Translations under genes and position numbers: made by a program | Origin: Panonychus citri | Taxonomy: Eukaryota; Arthropoda; Arachnida; Trombidiformes; Tetranychidae | DNA: 64,000 bases | NCBI RefSeq assembly: GCF_014898815.1 | Contig: NW_026515541.1 | Coordinates: forward strand, 2,232,001-2,296,000 | Reading direction: 5' to 3' | Part shown: positions 21,434 through 34,141 of the stretch, piece after piece | Position numbering within the stretch: the first letter of the stretch is position 1 | How the letters are laid out: each line of letters opens with the position of its first letter | Notes under the pieces: generated by a model | What the model was told of the DNA's origin: nothing | What the model saw: the letters and a program-made list of their open reading frames with translations, nothing else | Database searches by the model: none

Positions 21434-22330
21434 AGTGGGTGACAAAATTTTTCGTACACTGTTTTTTTGTCAAATTGCGATCCGATTAATTATTGATTAA
21501 AAGAGGGCAGTAGGTTTAGTTGATTAATTTGAGACAAATGTAAACAATAATTGATCAAAAATCACGTTTCTTTTTATAATTGTTGACTAATTGTGAAAAT
21601 CGCTTGGGACAAAATTTTTCGTACACATCGACCAGATCAGTTTTCTTCAGAATTAGAACTAGGTAAGGTAATAATATTAATATTTTTCGATCAACAATTA
21701 AATTCTGGTCATTTTTTGTGATTTTTATTACCCTTTCTAGCCTCTAATATGCATTCAAGAGAGATGATAGAGAAGGTGAAATCACTTCATGAACTTGGTC
21801 AGGGATATCGAGAAATCACCAGAAACTTATAAATTACTGCTTCTTCTGTCCACTATATGGTTAACAATGAGTACAATCGAGAAAAAAATACCGTTGGTAG
21901 GCCGAAAATATTACAGCGGTGAGATACTTATAGAATAAAGAGAGAGTTCCGTATTCTTCGAGCTAATAATAATGTCAGCGCTCGAAAACTTAAAGAAAAT
22001 CCCTATTTAGAATGTTCAAGTAGAACAATTAACCGAACACTAAGTGGATCTGGTGAAGAATACAAGAAAATAAAAAAAAATAAAAAATAACATTAACAAT
22101 GAAACATAAGCAAGAACGTATTCGATTAGCAAAGTTATGGTTATCTCTGGTGGGAAAATAATCAATTAAATAATCGAAATGACAAACAATCAGTTCATAA
22201 TATTCCCTGAATACACAAAGGAAAAGATCGAAGTGTATGAAAAATTTAGTCGCAAAGGTTTAAGCCGATTGTCGGAAAAATTGATCTTTCAATGAAAGTG
22301 GTTCTATTTTTTACTTCATCATGTTGCTAT
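21434..22330 (+). mobile_element. Tc1-type transposon relic
   Basis: A Tc1-like end (AGTGGGTGACAAAATTTTTC, 21434 on) is repeated in part at 21607-21626. From the ATG at 21749 a broken frame encodes the N-terminal HTH part of a Tc1 transposase: a SREMIEKVKSLHELGQGY stretch, a GRPK hinge, then VSARKLKENPYLECSSRTI, and a KHKQERIRLAKLWLS remnant near 22100. Stops interrupt the frame and the catalytic domain is missing. Not active. Confidence 0.75.
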
Positions 22331-22390
22331 TTTGATAAATAGATAAAATTATCATTAATATTGTGACGGTATCGGGGTTCGAGTACCTTA

Positions 22391-22467
22391 GAGAAAGAGA
22401 GAGAAAGAGAGAGAAAGAGAGAGAAAGAGAGAGAAAGAGAGAGAAAGAGAGAGATAGAGAGAGAAAG

Positions 22468-22540
<73 letters not shown>

Positions 22541-22608
22541 AAGAGAGAGAAAGAGAGAGAAAGAGAGAGAAAGAGAGAGAAAGAGAGAGAAAGAGAGAGA
22601 GGAGAGGG
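22391..22608 (+). repeat. GA-rich microsatellite
   Basis: About 215 bp of GAGAAAGAGA units. It gives an open frame of alternating Arg, Glu and Lys which I regard as spurious. Confidence 0.95.
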
Positions 22609-22723
22609 AAACTTTGAACAGCTTTTACAAAGTAAAAGCTAAGAAACCAAAGTTAGGGAGAGAGCGAGATGTAGACAAGAGAAGATCTAGCAAAGAGTAG
22701 AGTGAAAGAGAGAGCGGATTGAA

Positions 22724-23583
22724 GGGAAAATGTGTGTTGCATACAATAGGCACGAGAGTCACTACAATCGTTTTTCTCTTTCTTTTTCCCTTTCTTTTTT
22801 CATCTTTTTTCTTCTTTCTTTTCTCTTTCTTTCTTTTTCTTTTTCTCTTTCTTTTTCTCTTTCTTTTCTCGAACTTATAATTAAAGTAATTATTGAATAA
22901 AATTTGTTTCAATTGCTATTTTTATATTTTTTCCACTCAATTTTTCAATTAATTTGATATATTCGTTAAGAAATTAACAGAATTTTTAAATTAAATCAAA
23001 AAAAATTGTCAACTACAAGTCTCGAACCAAATCCATATAATTTCACATTATGCAGTTTCGTTCTATTTATTAAACGTGATAATACAAAATCGGATATTCA
23101 ATAGCTGCATACTCAGCATATACCTTCCGCTTCCTCTCATTAGCCAACTGCCGCTGTTTAGCTCGTTGCGAGGGTCCAGGATTGTCCATATCAAGGCTTG
23201 AACGTGTGATCGTTGATTTGAAATACAAGTCTTTAATAATCGTGACACTGGAGACGGGGTATAAGGTTTCTATACAAAATTCATGCTAATCTTAATGTTA
23301 TTTCATTGTGATAGTTTTTTTAATGAAGTAAAATCTAATTTGATCAATTTTCTGAAAAATAGTTAATTGCATAACCTTAAAAATTAATAAGACGAATTAA
23401 AAATAATAAATTTATTCAAAATAATAAAGAAAACCATCAAAATTAAAAATATTAATTATTAAAAAAAGAAACAGAAAGAGAGAAAAAGAAAGAAGAAAAA
23501 AGATGAAATAAGAAAGGGAAAAAGAAAGAGAAAGACGATAGTAGTGACTCTCGTGCCTATTGTATGCAACACATACTTTCCCT
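22724..23583. repeat. Pair of about 70-bp inverted repeats
   Basis: The arm at 22724-22794 (containing GTGTTGCATACAATAGGCAC) returns as its reverse complement at 23514-23583 with few mismatches, including the flanking CT-rich part. About 720 bp lie between them. This could be a short TIR element or an inverted duplication; no transposase is seen inside. Confidence 0.75.
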
Positions 23584-23781
23584 TTGGTCTGCAGTCTCTT
23601 CTTCTCTCCTCTTTGTCTCAAAGTAAACATAATTTAATTTCATTTTGTCTCTGCTTATATACAAAATTGAGAGTGAGTCTTTTCATCATCATCATCTTAT
23701 CTTTGACCAATGGTCAGTTGGGTCAGGGTAAGGTGATGATGATGATTACAACACAATGTTGAGTAATCAACAATCATCATC

Positions 23782-24120
23782 AGTAGGGGCAAAGTATACT
23801 ACTCTGGCACAATTTCTCTTTGTGCCTTCCCCCCTTTTACCCTTTCTTTTTCTACTCTTTCTCTTTCGTTCCAAATTTCTTTACCCCTTTCTCGCAAACT
23901 AATTCTTTTTATCTCTCTCCTTCTCACATTATTAACCTTATTTTTCTCCACCTTTTTTCAGGACAATTTAACACTAATGATCATTAATGTTTTTAATGAT
24001 CTAATACAATCATTAGCCTTATTCGTCCTTGTACTAAGATCATTAAAATTATTATAGTAAAGAAAATAAGGTCATTATGATCATGATAATTATCTTCTTT
24101 TAAGATAACTATAAAAGGTG
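23782..24120 (+). repeat. Diverged single copy of a long TIR
   Basis: The sequence starting AGTAGGGGCAAAG followed by a CCTTCCCCCCTTTTACC tract is related to the ends of the element at 57069-58260. Only one arm is recognised, so it is a solo end or a decayed element. Confidence 0.55.
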
Positions 24121-25344
24121 AATAATAAATGATTTCTTTGTCAATTTCATTCACCAAATCTTATTAAAAACAAGGTTTATTTCAATTGTTTACCTCATAA
24201 AGTTTGTTTAAAAGTTTTATTTCAAAAAGTGTACCTTTTAAAGTTTTGTTTTAAAGCTTCAGCTAAAGTTTTCTACGTTTCGTTTATTCGCAACGTCTGT
24301 TATAAACGTTTTGTTTTAAAAAGTTCTGTGCTATCATAAAGATTCATTCCAACGTCTCGTTCATTTTTATCCAAATTTCATTTTGATGATTCGATTGGAC
24401 ATTACCAATAGACAAAAGTTAAAATCTCCATCATCAATTTTAAAGAGAAGTATCTCACACCATTAACGAGTAAGTGAAATTCAATTACCTAAATGTTAAC
24501 AAAAATTAGATGAAATACTAACTAAATTTATTGTAGCAGCTGATTGAATTATAGCTTTATGTTGATTCTTCTTTATGTTATGTTTGAACTCTTTCGTTGT
24601 GTATGACTATAGCTAGGATACTTTAACTATTATTTAAATTGATAAACGTGACTTTAGTTATTGTCTATCGTCATTGTTTTTCTCCATCAATTATGTTGAG
24701 GTCCAAATTCCACATTTAATGTACTTCTGTACTTTACTCATTTATGATAATGTTTTCTTTGAATTTTGATCATTTTGTACTTGTTTACACTCAACTTTTG
24801 CATACTCCCATTTCATACAACCACATTCTAATCCTTTACTCCTTAGCTAACGGTCTAAGCTGCCAGATGTTCATCATCTTTATCTTCCATTTATCTTCCA
24901 TTTTACTTTCTATATTTAGTAATTTTCTCTTTTCTAAGGTCAGTTACGTACTTATGACCGAAGTGGCAACGTAAACTCTCTGGTGAAGTATTTAACTTTT
25001 ACTTTTGTTTTAATAAAAACATAATTTGTAATTTTCCCTTTCCTTTTTAATTTACTTTTATTTTAACTTTTGGGAACGCAACAAATTATACTCTGATTAG
25101 ACGAATCCAACATTTTTCAATGTAAATAGGCATCTATATCCATGTAATCTTCGCATGATAATGAAGCATTTCACATCCGTGCTTTATTTCACAAATTCTT
25201 GAGTGAGTAAATGGGTTCAACATTTTCCCCATGTTAATGAATTGGCTTTGATCTATTTATTCAATTTCAATCTTTTTTCATTTGATTGCTTCTTTTCCAT
25301 CTTTTTCTTTAACAAATAGTGTCTCAATCAACTTCAAGATAAGT
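24121..25344. other. Intergenic, nothing recognised
   Basis: AT-rich sequence with a few short open frames that lack any recognisable domain. It precedes the broken coding stretch at 25345 and may be its 5' leader. Confidence 0.5.
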
Positions 25345-26168
25345 ATGCCTTCACTTGATGAGTTAAATATTAATCAATCTCAAGCTTCTGCTGATCAACA
25401 GTCGTCTGCATCAACCAACGATCCTCAACCTTTTACCTCTACTATCAATCAACCCCAGCCTTCATCTGCTTCATCGACTGATACTCAACGCATCACCAGA
25501 CTATCTTCACGAATGGATCCTAGTTCTAACACTGCAATTCGAACTCCTAATGAGCCTCCTGTTTTACAAGTTCAAGTTAGCGAAATGATGAACGAATGGA
25601 ATAGTGAACTTGAAATGTGGTACGCAGAGGATGGTTTGGTACACTTCAATGTTGAAATGGGACAAAACTATAGTACCAGGCGAACGATTGATAAACTTCT
25701 CTGGCCCAGAAGAAACATAAGTTTCAAAAGAAGAATTCTGGCAAGCTGCTGAACGCAATGACGTTGAACGAATTGAGGACATGGAGAAAGAGCAGGCAAG
25801 AATTGTTAATGCAACTCCAATTTTATCGTCGTCTTTACTGTTTCCGGCTAAAAGATAAAGCTCGACAAGTAGCTGAACATGTTTGTTCAATAGCCAACTA
25901 TGGTGGTGATCAAAAGAAAAAAATGAAACGTATGAATTATGCTGGTCGTCAAAAGGTGGGTTTTCCCGATAACCCATCAGGACGAATCGACGCTGATACC
26001 GAAGGTCATCAACGATGGCCATGGATGGAGATTATTGTCACAGATGGCGTTGAAATAAGTGATGCAGTATATGATAAAGCAAAAGGTTATTTCGATTTCA
26101 TTCATTACCGGTATGAGCCTGTTGAATTTTGGGGAAAAAGAATAAATAATCATTCTTATCGCTCTTAA
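25345..26168 (+). pseudogene. Broken coding stretch, unidentified
   Basis: An ATG at 25345 opens a Ser/Gln/Pro-rich N-terminus (PSLDELNINQSQ), then a more ordered part up to about 25710. The likely continuation then shifts frame twice: one frame holds VSKEEFWQAAERNDVERIED (about 25720-25850), the next holds KARQVAEHVCSIANYGG to YFDFIHYRYEPVEFWG (about 25860-26168). The mix of disordered front and charged body suits a retroelement gag or a decayed host gene; I do not recognise it. Confidence 0.35.
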
Positions 26169-26322
26169 ATACGCATGTCCATTGAATTTTTTTCGTTTCG
26201 CATGCGTCATTTTTTCTTTCGGTTATATAAACGGTTGTTGAGTGGAAAACCTTGCCAGTCTCGATTGGAGATAGGCTTTAGAATGGTAAGTTGAATGATG
26301 AGCATTTAAGATTTTAAAGCCG

Positions 26323-27131
26323 GACTTAGGATTAGATCCGCACGTGGTGTTTAAGTGCAGAGATGTTCAAGTGGTACTATCAAGTAATCTGTATATAATA
26401 TGCTAAATATCATCATAGCTCTGTTAAAATGGATAATATCTAGCTAGTACCTTAAGGAAAAAGAGCTGGATTTAACTGACTGAACAAGTGTTGTTCAGCG
26501 GGTGCCTGTAAGCCCAATACCGAAGAATGGTGAGCAGGTTAAATTCCTTGATCATAAAGGCTGCAATGATAGCGATGAAAATTTGCACATACATTACAAA
26601 TACAGAATTGTCAGTCCAGTGCCTTATTACAGCATATAAATGCACCGAATATGTGTGATTTGATAGTTTATTCTATTACAAAACTGCGTCAAAAAGTAAG
26701 TGCAAATAGATATTTGAATGACCTTGAAATGACTTTGAAATTATTGTGTGATCTTGTCTTGATGTTAAACCAAATTTAGTACTTCTATATACAATGGTTC
26801 ATTAATTATAGTAAAAGATGAATAAAGTCTTATAAAGGACCCACAATAAGTACTCACCCGTGGTAGCTAGAGTCTTTATTTTTTTCATGATAGTGCTTCA
26901 TATCATAAGGTATAACATATACAAAAATCAAGAGGTAAAAAGCATTAGTATGCATATAGGAAAACTTGATTTTTACCCATACAGCTCTATGGCAAAATCC
27001 AACTTTGAAGCTCTGTATCTCAGGAACTAGATCTTTCCGCATATACAAACTCGCAAATTATATGTAGTTTAACATGAGCTATATGTACAAAAAATTCCAG
27101 TTCTCTAAAAGTGCGGACCTAATCCGAAGTC
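26323..27131. repeat. Short inverted repeats bounding about 800 bp
   Basis: GACTTAGGATTAGATCCGCAC (26323-26343) is matched at 19 of 21 positions by the reverse complement of 27111-27131. This may be a non-autonomous transposon, but the homology does not extend inwards and no target duplication is clear. Confidence 0.4.
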
Positions 27132-29011
27132 TTACCTTTGACTGGTGTTAGAACAAATTGATTCAGTTTATATTTGATTAAGTAATTAGAAATTGGTGAT
27201 TTGACTTATTTGCAATCGTTTGCCGTTGTTTTGGTTTGATGAAGAATTTCTCTCTTTTTTGAGATTAAATTGGATTTTTCGTTAATTGTAATTTATTTTT
27301 ATGATTTCTCTTAGACGATTTAGATAAGAATATTGATTTCTTGGAGAGTAAATTAAGAGCGTAAATTACTTTATTACAATGATTTATTGTTGTCGTTGGA
27401 GTTTCAAACTTGTTGATGATTCATTCAACACTTTTTAGCAGGTAGTTTATAAGTAATGTTATGTTTAAGCAAAATTGTTTTGAGAGAATTTTATTATTGC
27501 TTTTTTTCACAGTTCGAACTCATTACGTGGTTCACTTTCGGATAATTCTCGATAGGGTTATATCCAGTTGAATTGGTTGAATTTTGAACAATTGAATAGT
27601 TTTCTTCTTGAACTTTACTTGTTTACTTATCACTTATTTATTACTTTGTTTCAAAGGTGGATTTATGACTCACTTTTGTTGATTTGTTCGAATTGAGATT
27701 GATGAGATTGAAAGTTTTCCCACGTTGAATATGTTATGTTTATTCTATTGCTATTTACAGGTAGAGGTGTTTGTCTCACAATTTTATTTTGTAACTTTTG
27801 TTAAAGTTGTTTTTTACTATTTGAAAGAAAACTTCAAATCTTTTATATCTTCAAGGACTAGCAGTCCTCATCGTGGGCTCCATTTAAAAGTTTATACAGT
27901 GTATTTTAAATTTATTTGTGATTTGATTCTTTCGTATGACTACAATTCGGATTAAAACTAAAAGGTAGAATTCGAATCGTTTTGAGAAAATTTTTTTATT
28001 CTCGGAATTCCCGATTGTGCGAATTTTCAAATCAAAAAATTGTTATTTTAGCCGAATTTGTAGAAATAAAGCTCGCTGGATGTATTCAAAATCCATATAT
28101 TTGTGCGATGATTGTCACATGCTGCTGGCTTATCTTATGAGAAAGATCCATTTAATTGTAGCCCGAAACCTTTATTTGTTATTGCAATTAACAAGCTTTG
28201 TTCAAGTTTAAAACATTCAAGCTGAATATGGTCAAGAGAATTAAGCCTCAATGTGCCATCGGTGCCAATCCATCCAATTTAGACCATCATCAATTGGACG
28301 TGTATCGAATTCGAATTCAATTTTGCTGAAATTCAATGAACTCAAACGGTTTGAAAATTCGATGAATCGTGGCTACCCAAAAATGACCAAATTCTCCATT
28401 TTTAGATCAGTTAGAAAAAGCTAAAACACAAATTATGTTTTTCAGACCACAGCTTATTCACAAAAGTTTATGAAGATGCGAAAATTCAACAATTCGAAAA
28501 TGATATCAAATTCAAGAAATTAAGAAAAATTTCTAGATTCTGTGGATTGAATTCGACTATTGGCAAATATTGGCAAATCGACATGTCAACAGTATTGATG
28601 CAGATCAATCTGGTGATTTACTTTCTATTTTAAGAAAAGATAGAATATTGTGAGATAAAGTTCTCTATGCTTGATTTCAAATTATCAATGGGTCAAGTTG
28701 TAAGGAGTTGATTTGCTCTCAGACATTTTTCTATCAACATTCTACAAGTCTGGTAAGTAATTTTTAGTTTTTTAGCATTGTATTAATAATAAATTATATA
28801 CATCAATCATTAATTATTAACACTGGTTTTCTTTGTTTTGCAGAATTTCGAAAATCGCTTTGAATCATTAGATGATGAACCAAGACCATTCAAAAAGTTC
28901 AAACAACTGGTAGGTGGATTCAAATCAGTTCAACAATTGAGCTTATTCGAATTCAACAATTCATATATAATTCTAATTCTATTTTTCATCTTCTTTTGAA
29001 TATTAATTTAA
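27132..29011. other. Intergenic, possibly decayed upstream exons of the Tudor relic
   Basis: AT-rich. A splice-like block near 28842-28910 (an AG acceptor, then NFENRFESLDDEPRPFKKF, then GT) lies in the same orientation as the Tudor-like sequence that follows. No complete gene is seen. Confidence 0.4.
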
Positions 29012-29526
29012 TTCTATCCGCCTGGATCACTTTATGTATATCCGGATTCACAACCCATCAGTGTAGAGTTTGTTTATCCCCCTGATCCTTTTTGGATGTT
29101 TTTCACAATTCCAGGATTGGAACTATCACGAAAGAATATCCTGGAAAAAATCAACGAGATAAGAAATTTCAATATCTGTGATGAAATAAAATTAGTTATT
29201 GTTATCAAGTCCTTTTCAAGGATTAAAAACTATTCCTGATGGTCACCGTATCAAACGAGGAACAATTGAAAGATTACCATCATTTCCTAATGGTACCTAT
29301 TGTGTTTCAGCTTCAGATTTTGGTTTGAAGATTAAAGTTAAAAATGACATATAAAATTCCAGAGAATTTGAATTCTAATCCGAGTACAGTTTTCAATGCT
29401 AGATTGATTGGAATTTCCCCAGTATCAAAATGCACATTTTTCAAAGTAACAAAACCCAATTCTGTTACTTATTGGTTTATATATTTAAAATTATTGTTAT
29501 TTATATCATGTGCTCAATTAATGTAA
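29012..29526 (+). pseudogene. Extended Tudor-domain relic
   Basis: In pieces, the translation matches the shape of an extended Tudor domain: an ISVEFVYPPDPFWMFF strand, a helix (RKNILEKINEIRNF), IKRGTIERLPSFPNGTYCV, SASDFGLKIKVKND, and an end with KIPENLN and FNARLIGISP. Frameshifts near 29205 and 29340 separate these parts. Tudor proteins bind methylated Piwi proteins in the piRNA pathway; which protein this comes from cannot be said. It is most likely a dead partial copy. Confidence 0.5.
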
Positions 29527-30477
29527 TAAAATATAAAAAAAGAATGTTCCAGAATTCATGAGTGTCCATTCTGTGCAAACTCGAAAGTCCATCGCTTATC
29601 ATTTTGGTAAGCATATGTCAGCACTGAGAGCAAATTAGTTTTCAGAATGTAAATTTACATTACCGCATTTGCAATTACTCATTCGTCTATACTTTTGTGA
29701 TTTTTTGTTAATTACTATTAGTGGCCCCAAAACCTATCTTCAAATTAATTAATCTAATAAATTCTTTTTTTATTAAAATCAAATGTTAAAGCTAAAGCTT
29801 TAAAATATCTACGCGGAAAAAGAGAAAAAAGTAATTAATTTTAATTAGTATTAATATTCTTTAAATAAATTTGTAACTTACTATTTTATCTTTTGTGAAA
29901 TAATCCTGCTCAAATTATGATCTTTTTATTCACACATTAGATATTAAATTACTTTATAAAAACAATTTAAAATTCAAATAAATAAGAAAACAAATGTTGC
30001 TGGTAGTAGTATAAATATTACCTCTTCGGCATCAAAAATGACCTTGAACTAATTTTTTCTTCCTCATTCTTCCTACTATCACACAACTCATTCGCACAAC
30101 TCTCCAGAGATTAAATCTATTGATTCCAATACAAACAAAGATGTCGTAATCTAATTAATCTATTTATTTTCCATTCAAGTTTAATATGAGCATTTTTTCA
30201 ATGAATATTAATTTGAATCTTTGAATTTTCAATTACCCGAATAGTCAAATTGATTGGACTGTGAATGCTTTTTTTTCAATTAAGAACGATGCATTTCCAA
30301 CTTAGTTTTCCAGAATTTAATGGTCTGAACCATTGGTTTGATTGATTCGACTAACTGGATCAACCACTACAGGGTATTTTTTAATGGACTCCGAGCGTTT
30401 GAATTTGAATTGTGCGCCAACTACTTGCTATTTTTTAAAAAAAAATTTTATTGCAAAGCTTAAGGTTGCACTTAAAG
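29527..30477. other. Intergenic, nothing recognised
   Basis: AT-rich sequence of about 950 bp without a credible frame or repeat. Confidence 0.5.
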
Positions 30478-31323
30478 TTACAGTGTGTTTTCAAAGTGAC
30501 TGCCTTCAAGCTGTTCTAGCATTTGGAGACGTTCAGTGAAGTTTTCCATAATGGCTTTTAAGGTATCATGATTTAATGTAGTGGTGAACTCTCTTATAGC
30601 ATTTTTGAGTTCATTGAGGTTTGATGGACTTTTTTGATATACATAGTCCTTCATCATACCCCAGAGAGCAAAGTCACATGGATTGAGATCTGGAGAGTAG
30701 GGTGGCCACTCTATTTCTCTTCCATCTTCTGTGGCGTAGCCTAAACCGATTATTCTGTCCCGGAAATGGTTTCTAATGGTTGTTTTGACGTTCCCTTTGC
30801 GGTGTGGCAATGCGCCATCTTGTTGCCAATGAAAATCATACAGAAAACTTCGTTGTCGTAGCTCTGGAAAGTGTATGGTATGGTATGGGAAAGCATCTCA
30901 TTGTATCGATCACCATTGATAGTGTCTTCGAAGAAATAAGGGCCTACAATTCCTTTTCCCGATATTCCCATCCAAACAGTTAGTAGGAGTCTCTACAAAG
31001 GCATGAGGGTTCTCTATTCCCCAAATTCGGTGGTTTTGTTTGTTCACATAGCCATGCAAATAAAAGTGCGCTTCGTCAGTAAACCATATTCTTTGTGGAT
31101 CTATCTGCCCAAGTTCGATCTTTTCTGCCATTATACGAGAGAAGGCAAGTCTACGTTCCTTATCAAAGGGTTTAAGCAGTTGAAATTGTTGAATTTTGTA
31201 TGCTTTGAATCTTAACTTCTCATGCAGAATTTTCCAAACAGAGCTTCGGGAAATTTGTAGCACCAGCACATGTGGTGATTGTTGGATTCTTTCTGTTCCT
31301 AAAGTTGGAAAGTAGAACTTCAT
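30478..31323 (-). mobile_element. Tc1/mariner-superfamily transposase, broken
   Basis: From the ATG at 31323 the HTH remnant (SRSSVWKILHEKLRFKAYK) leads into the catalytic domain: FTDEAHFYLHGYVNKQNHR carries the first Asp, a QQDGA segment near 30820 the second, and WPPYSPDLNPCDFALWG the third. These lie in three overlapping frames (30910-31323, 30750-30971, 30478-30810), so at least two frameshifts have occurred. The C-terminus is complete; the extreme N-terminus is missing. The TIRs were not identified with confidence. Confidence 0.8.
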
Positions 31324-32906
31324 GAAAGCACTAATGGTGGTTTAATGAGGGAACTACCAGGGGGAAATAATTGTTGATTTTTTCCATTCGAAGGTTTCGA
31401 TGGTTGCACCATCATTTCTTGCATAGTAGCATCGTCAAAAACTAATGATGATTTTGACGATTGCAAATCAAAAATATCAACCAAATGAACACTTAATGGT
31501 TTACAACCAAACTTTTCGACAAGTTGTTCATCGGTTAATGAACACTTTGTTTTATTTTTTGATGAAACTTTTTTACTTTTCAAAGAAACTTTCTCTTTTT
31601 TGTTTTAGATATTTTTTCACGTAATTTAAAGTTATTCATTTAAAGGTTTGTTATGATCAAAAACTTAACAATCAATTAATGGGTTAATTAAGTGTTGATG
31701 AGATTTATTTATTTGAGCTTTAACCGTCAAAAAACTATTATGCAAAGGTTAAAGAAACAACTAGCTTTGATTAATCATAATAATAATTATCATATCATTG
31801 AAATGTCAAATTGATAAAAACTCTTTCCTTTGACTTTATTGACGAATGTTTTCTTGAATATTGGAAAAGGAAATACATGACATTTCACCATTTTTTGACA
31901 TTTTTAGTTGCGGAGATATATCGGTTTTGATGCGGAATCCTTTTCATCCAACTTTCATTAATTTGCTCGTAACAAAAAGCGCTAGAGTCAAAAAACCTTT
32001 TTGATTTAGGCACATTTTGTTTAAATTTTAGTCGATTGTGACCACCACTTGATGAGTAATGCTCGAGATAAACTGTCCAAAGTTAACAGAGATGGTGTTT
32101 ATAGTGTAATCTAACTGAGCAAATAGAATTATCAAAATTGATCAATTGTCTCTCAAGATAAAACAATTAAATCATGAGTTCCACTATTTATTAGCTACCC
32201 TTTAGTCTAGACTATGACCAGTTAGTCATAGCCAGAGAGTTCATCTTAATTTCAACGTTTAAATGGAGTCAATAAGTCTAGCCAGTCAGTCGCTAATCAA
32301 TTTCAAAAAATTAGTCCAAAACATTACCAGTCATACCTTATAATCTACGAAAAAATCAAATCATTCTTGTTTCGTCGGATCATCTTTTCATCATCTTTAA
32401 ACTAGATTTTCTTCAGTTAATAATTTTTAATTGTTAAAAACAGAATAGATTACATGACAAATTCGGAGATCAATGAGAGTGAAATTTTGTGCAGTCGATC
32501 GATAGTCCTTCGATAGTCCTAAGCCCTGGCCCATTTTCATGAATGAGTAAAAATTTAAGGAAAATTGTTCTCACCTTCATTTGCCTAATGTTGTTATCAA
32601 AAGAAGAAGGATTGTCGTATTTTCTAAAACAACCTGTAAATTTAAGAAGACAATCAATTTAGTCAAGCAAATCAACACATGAGGCTCATGATATAATCTT
32701 TTTGCTACTTCCATTTAAGCGTTTAAAGCTTGGAATTGCGAAAACTGTATTCATTGGACACAAATGCTCTCAACAGACTAAATTTTTTCCCCTTAGAGTC
32801 TCTTAACAGCCTTTGTAAGAAAAATGAATTTATTTATTGATAAATTCATGAGTAAGTGTAAATGCTGTACTGAATTCTAGATTTAAATCTAGAAAAATCA
32901 GAGAGA
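31324..32906. other. Intergenic, mostly empty
   Basis: A frame on the - strand (31583-31320, Lys/Ser-rich, no ATG at its start) directly abuts the transposase but matches nothing I know. The rest is AT-rich, with an AATAAA-like signal for the receptor gene near 32830. Confidence 0.45.
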
Positions 32907-34141
32907 TTAAAATAAGATAATAGGTTCCACTATTAATATACTCACGAGAAGAAAATGATGAATGGAATAGTTTAATGATCCAAATATACAGAAGAAATAA
33001 CGATTTCCGATATGTTCAAAGTAGCTAATTAATTGGAGCTTAACTCGATTAGATGCTTTCAAGAAAAAGGCTTTTCGTAGTTGACTACAGTTTTGTTCAA
33101 TCTTGAAAGTTAGAATAGTAAAAATTAACCTCATAATATAAATATGAATAAGTATAATTCATGCAGCGCATTTACCTTCCTTTGACCATAAGTCCCAAGA
33201 AAAAAATGCACAGACAATCCACCGATCCAATTGATAAAGCCTAAAAGAATCATCGCTAATCTCAGAAATTGGGGAATATCGATGAAAAAAATTAGATAAA
33301 TTATTATGGATTGAGCAATGAATGTAGCTAAGAAAATTGATTGATTGAAATGGATCCAAAAATGGTGACCGTCAATCAACTCTCTCATTATGGATATGTT
33401 TGATTTGACTGAATGGTTGATGAGTGATGTCAATATTTTACTTGGATGATTATTCATTGTATAATTGAGACGGTCATGTAGATTATTCTTTAGGTCATTC
33501 ATTTGCTTAGCGAAAATGTAAACTTGGAAAGCGTAAAGCGTCCCGAAGTTAGCGGCATAAGCAATAATCACGAAAGCGAGAATGATTGTGATGAGTGACC
33601 AGAGCCAGAGATATATGAAAAACTGTTGAGGATAAATGAAAAAAGAAGGAAGAACGAGCAGGGAAGCCGAGACACTAACAGAATAGAAGACACCAAGATT
33701 GAATCGTATGAAAAGTCGATGTAGAATCGTGGGTAGCCCCGAGATCGGATGGCTCCTTGCCGATAAATGTTCAAAGACTACTCCAATATTGATCCATTTT
33801 TGTAGTCTTAGAGTGTACTGAGAACGATATAATGTCAAAATACACATGAATGTGGCACTTATCCAGCTAAAGAATATTAGAGTTAATTGTTTCTTTGTTT
33901 TTCCAGCGGGTATAGTAAAATCACCAATTACATAAGACAAATTATTTAAATCACTCTGGCACATTATGATTACTTGTTTGACATTATTGACAATAACTAA
34001 GACAAAGGCCAAAGTGAAACACCAACCAGAGCGATTTCTGTTTGGCTCATCTGGACTTAAATAGTCGAGATCGATAATTTGATGATTTAGGTACTGACGA
34101 AAATTTGAATAACCTGAACCCTTGATTTGATTCACTGCCAT
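32907..34141 (-). CDS. Gustatory receptor-like chemoreceptor, two exons
   Basis: Exons 33176-34141 and 32907-33101, split by a 74-nt GT-AG intron, encode 386 aa, a normal length for the insect/mite gustatory receptor family. The protein has about seven hydrophobic segments, starting near residue 42 (WCFTLAFVLVIVNNVKQVII), with pairs in the middle and further helices near 280-310 and at the end. The intracellular loop before the splice (GTYGQRK) and the hydrophobic end (SILIVEPIILF) resemble the family, although the classic TYxxxxxQF motif is not clear. It would be a ligand-gated channel subunit for taste. An alternative third exon after 32940 is possible but needs a phase change. It is the only intact non-CUB host gene seen. 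Confidence 0.75.

Noticed and set aside
22363..22617. 84-codon open frame of Arg/Glu/Lys
   Set aside because: It is the translation of a GA microsatellite.
26498..26580. Sequence resembling parts of SRP (7SL) RNA: a GTGCCTGTA run followed by GAGCAGGTTAAA
   Set aside because: In real SRP RNA these parts lie far apart and the helix 8 loop is highly conserved; here they are adjacent and the loop does not fit.
31320..31583. Lys/Ser-rich frame on the - strand next to the mariner-type transposase
   Set aside because: It starts at TTG, has no known domain and ends at the transposase ATG; too weak to call a gene.
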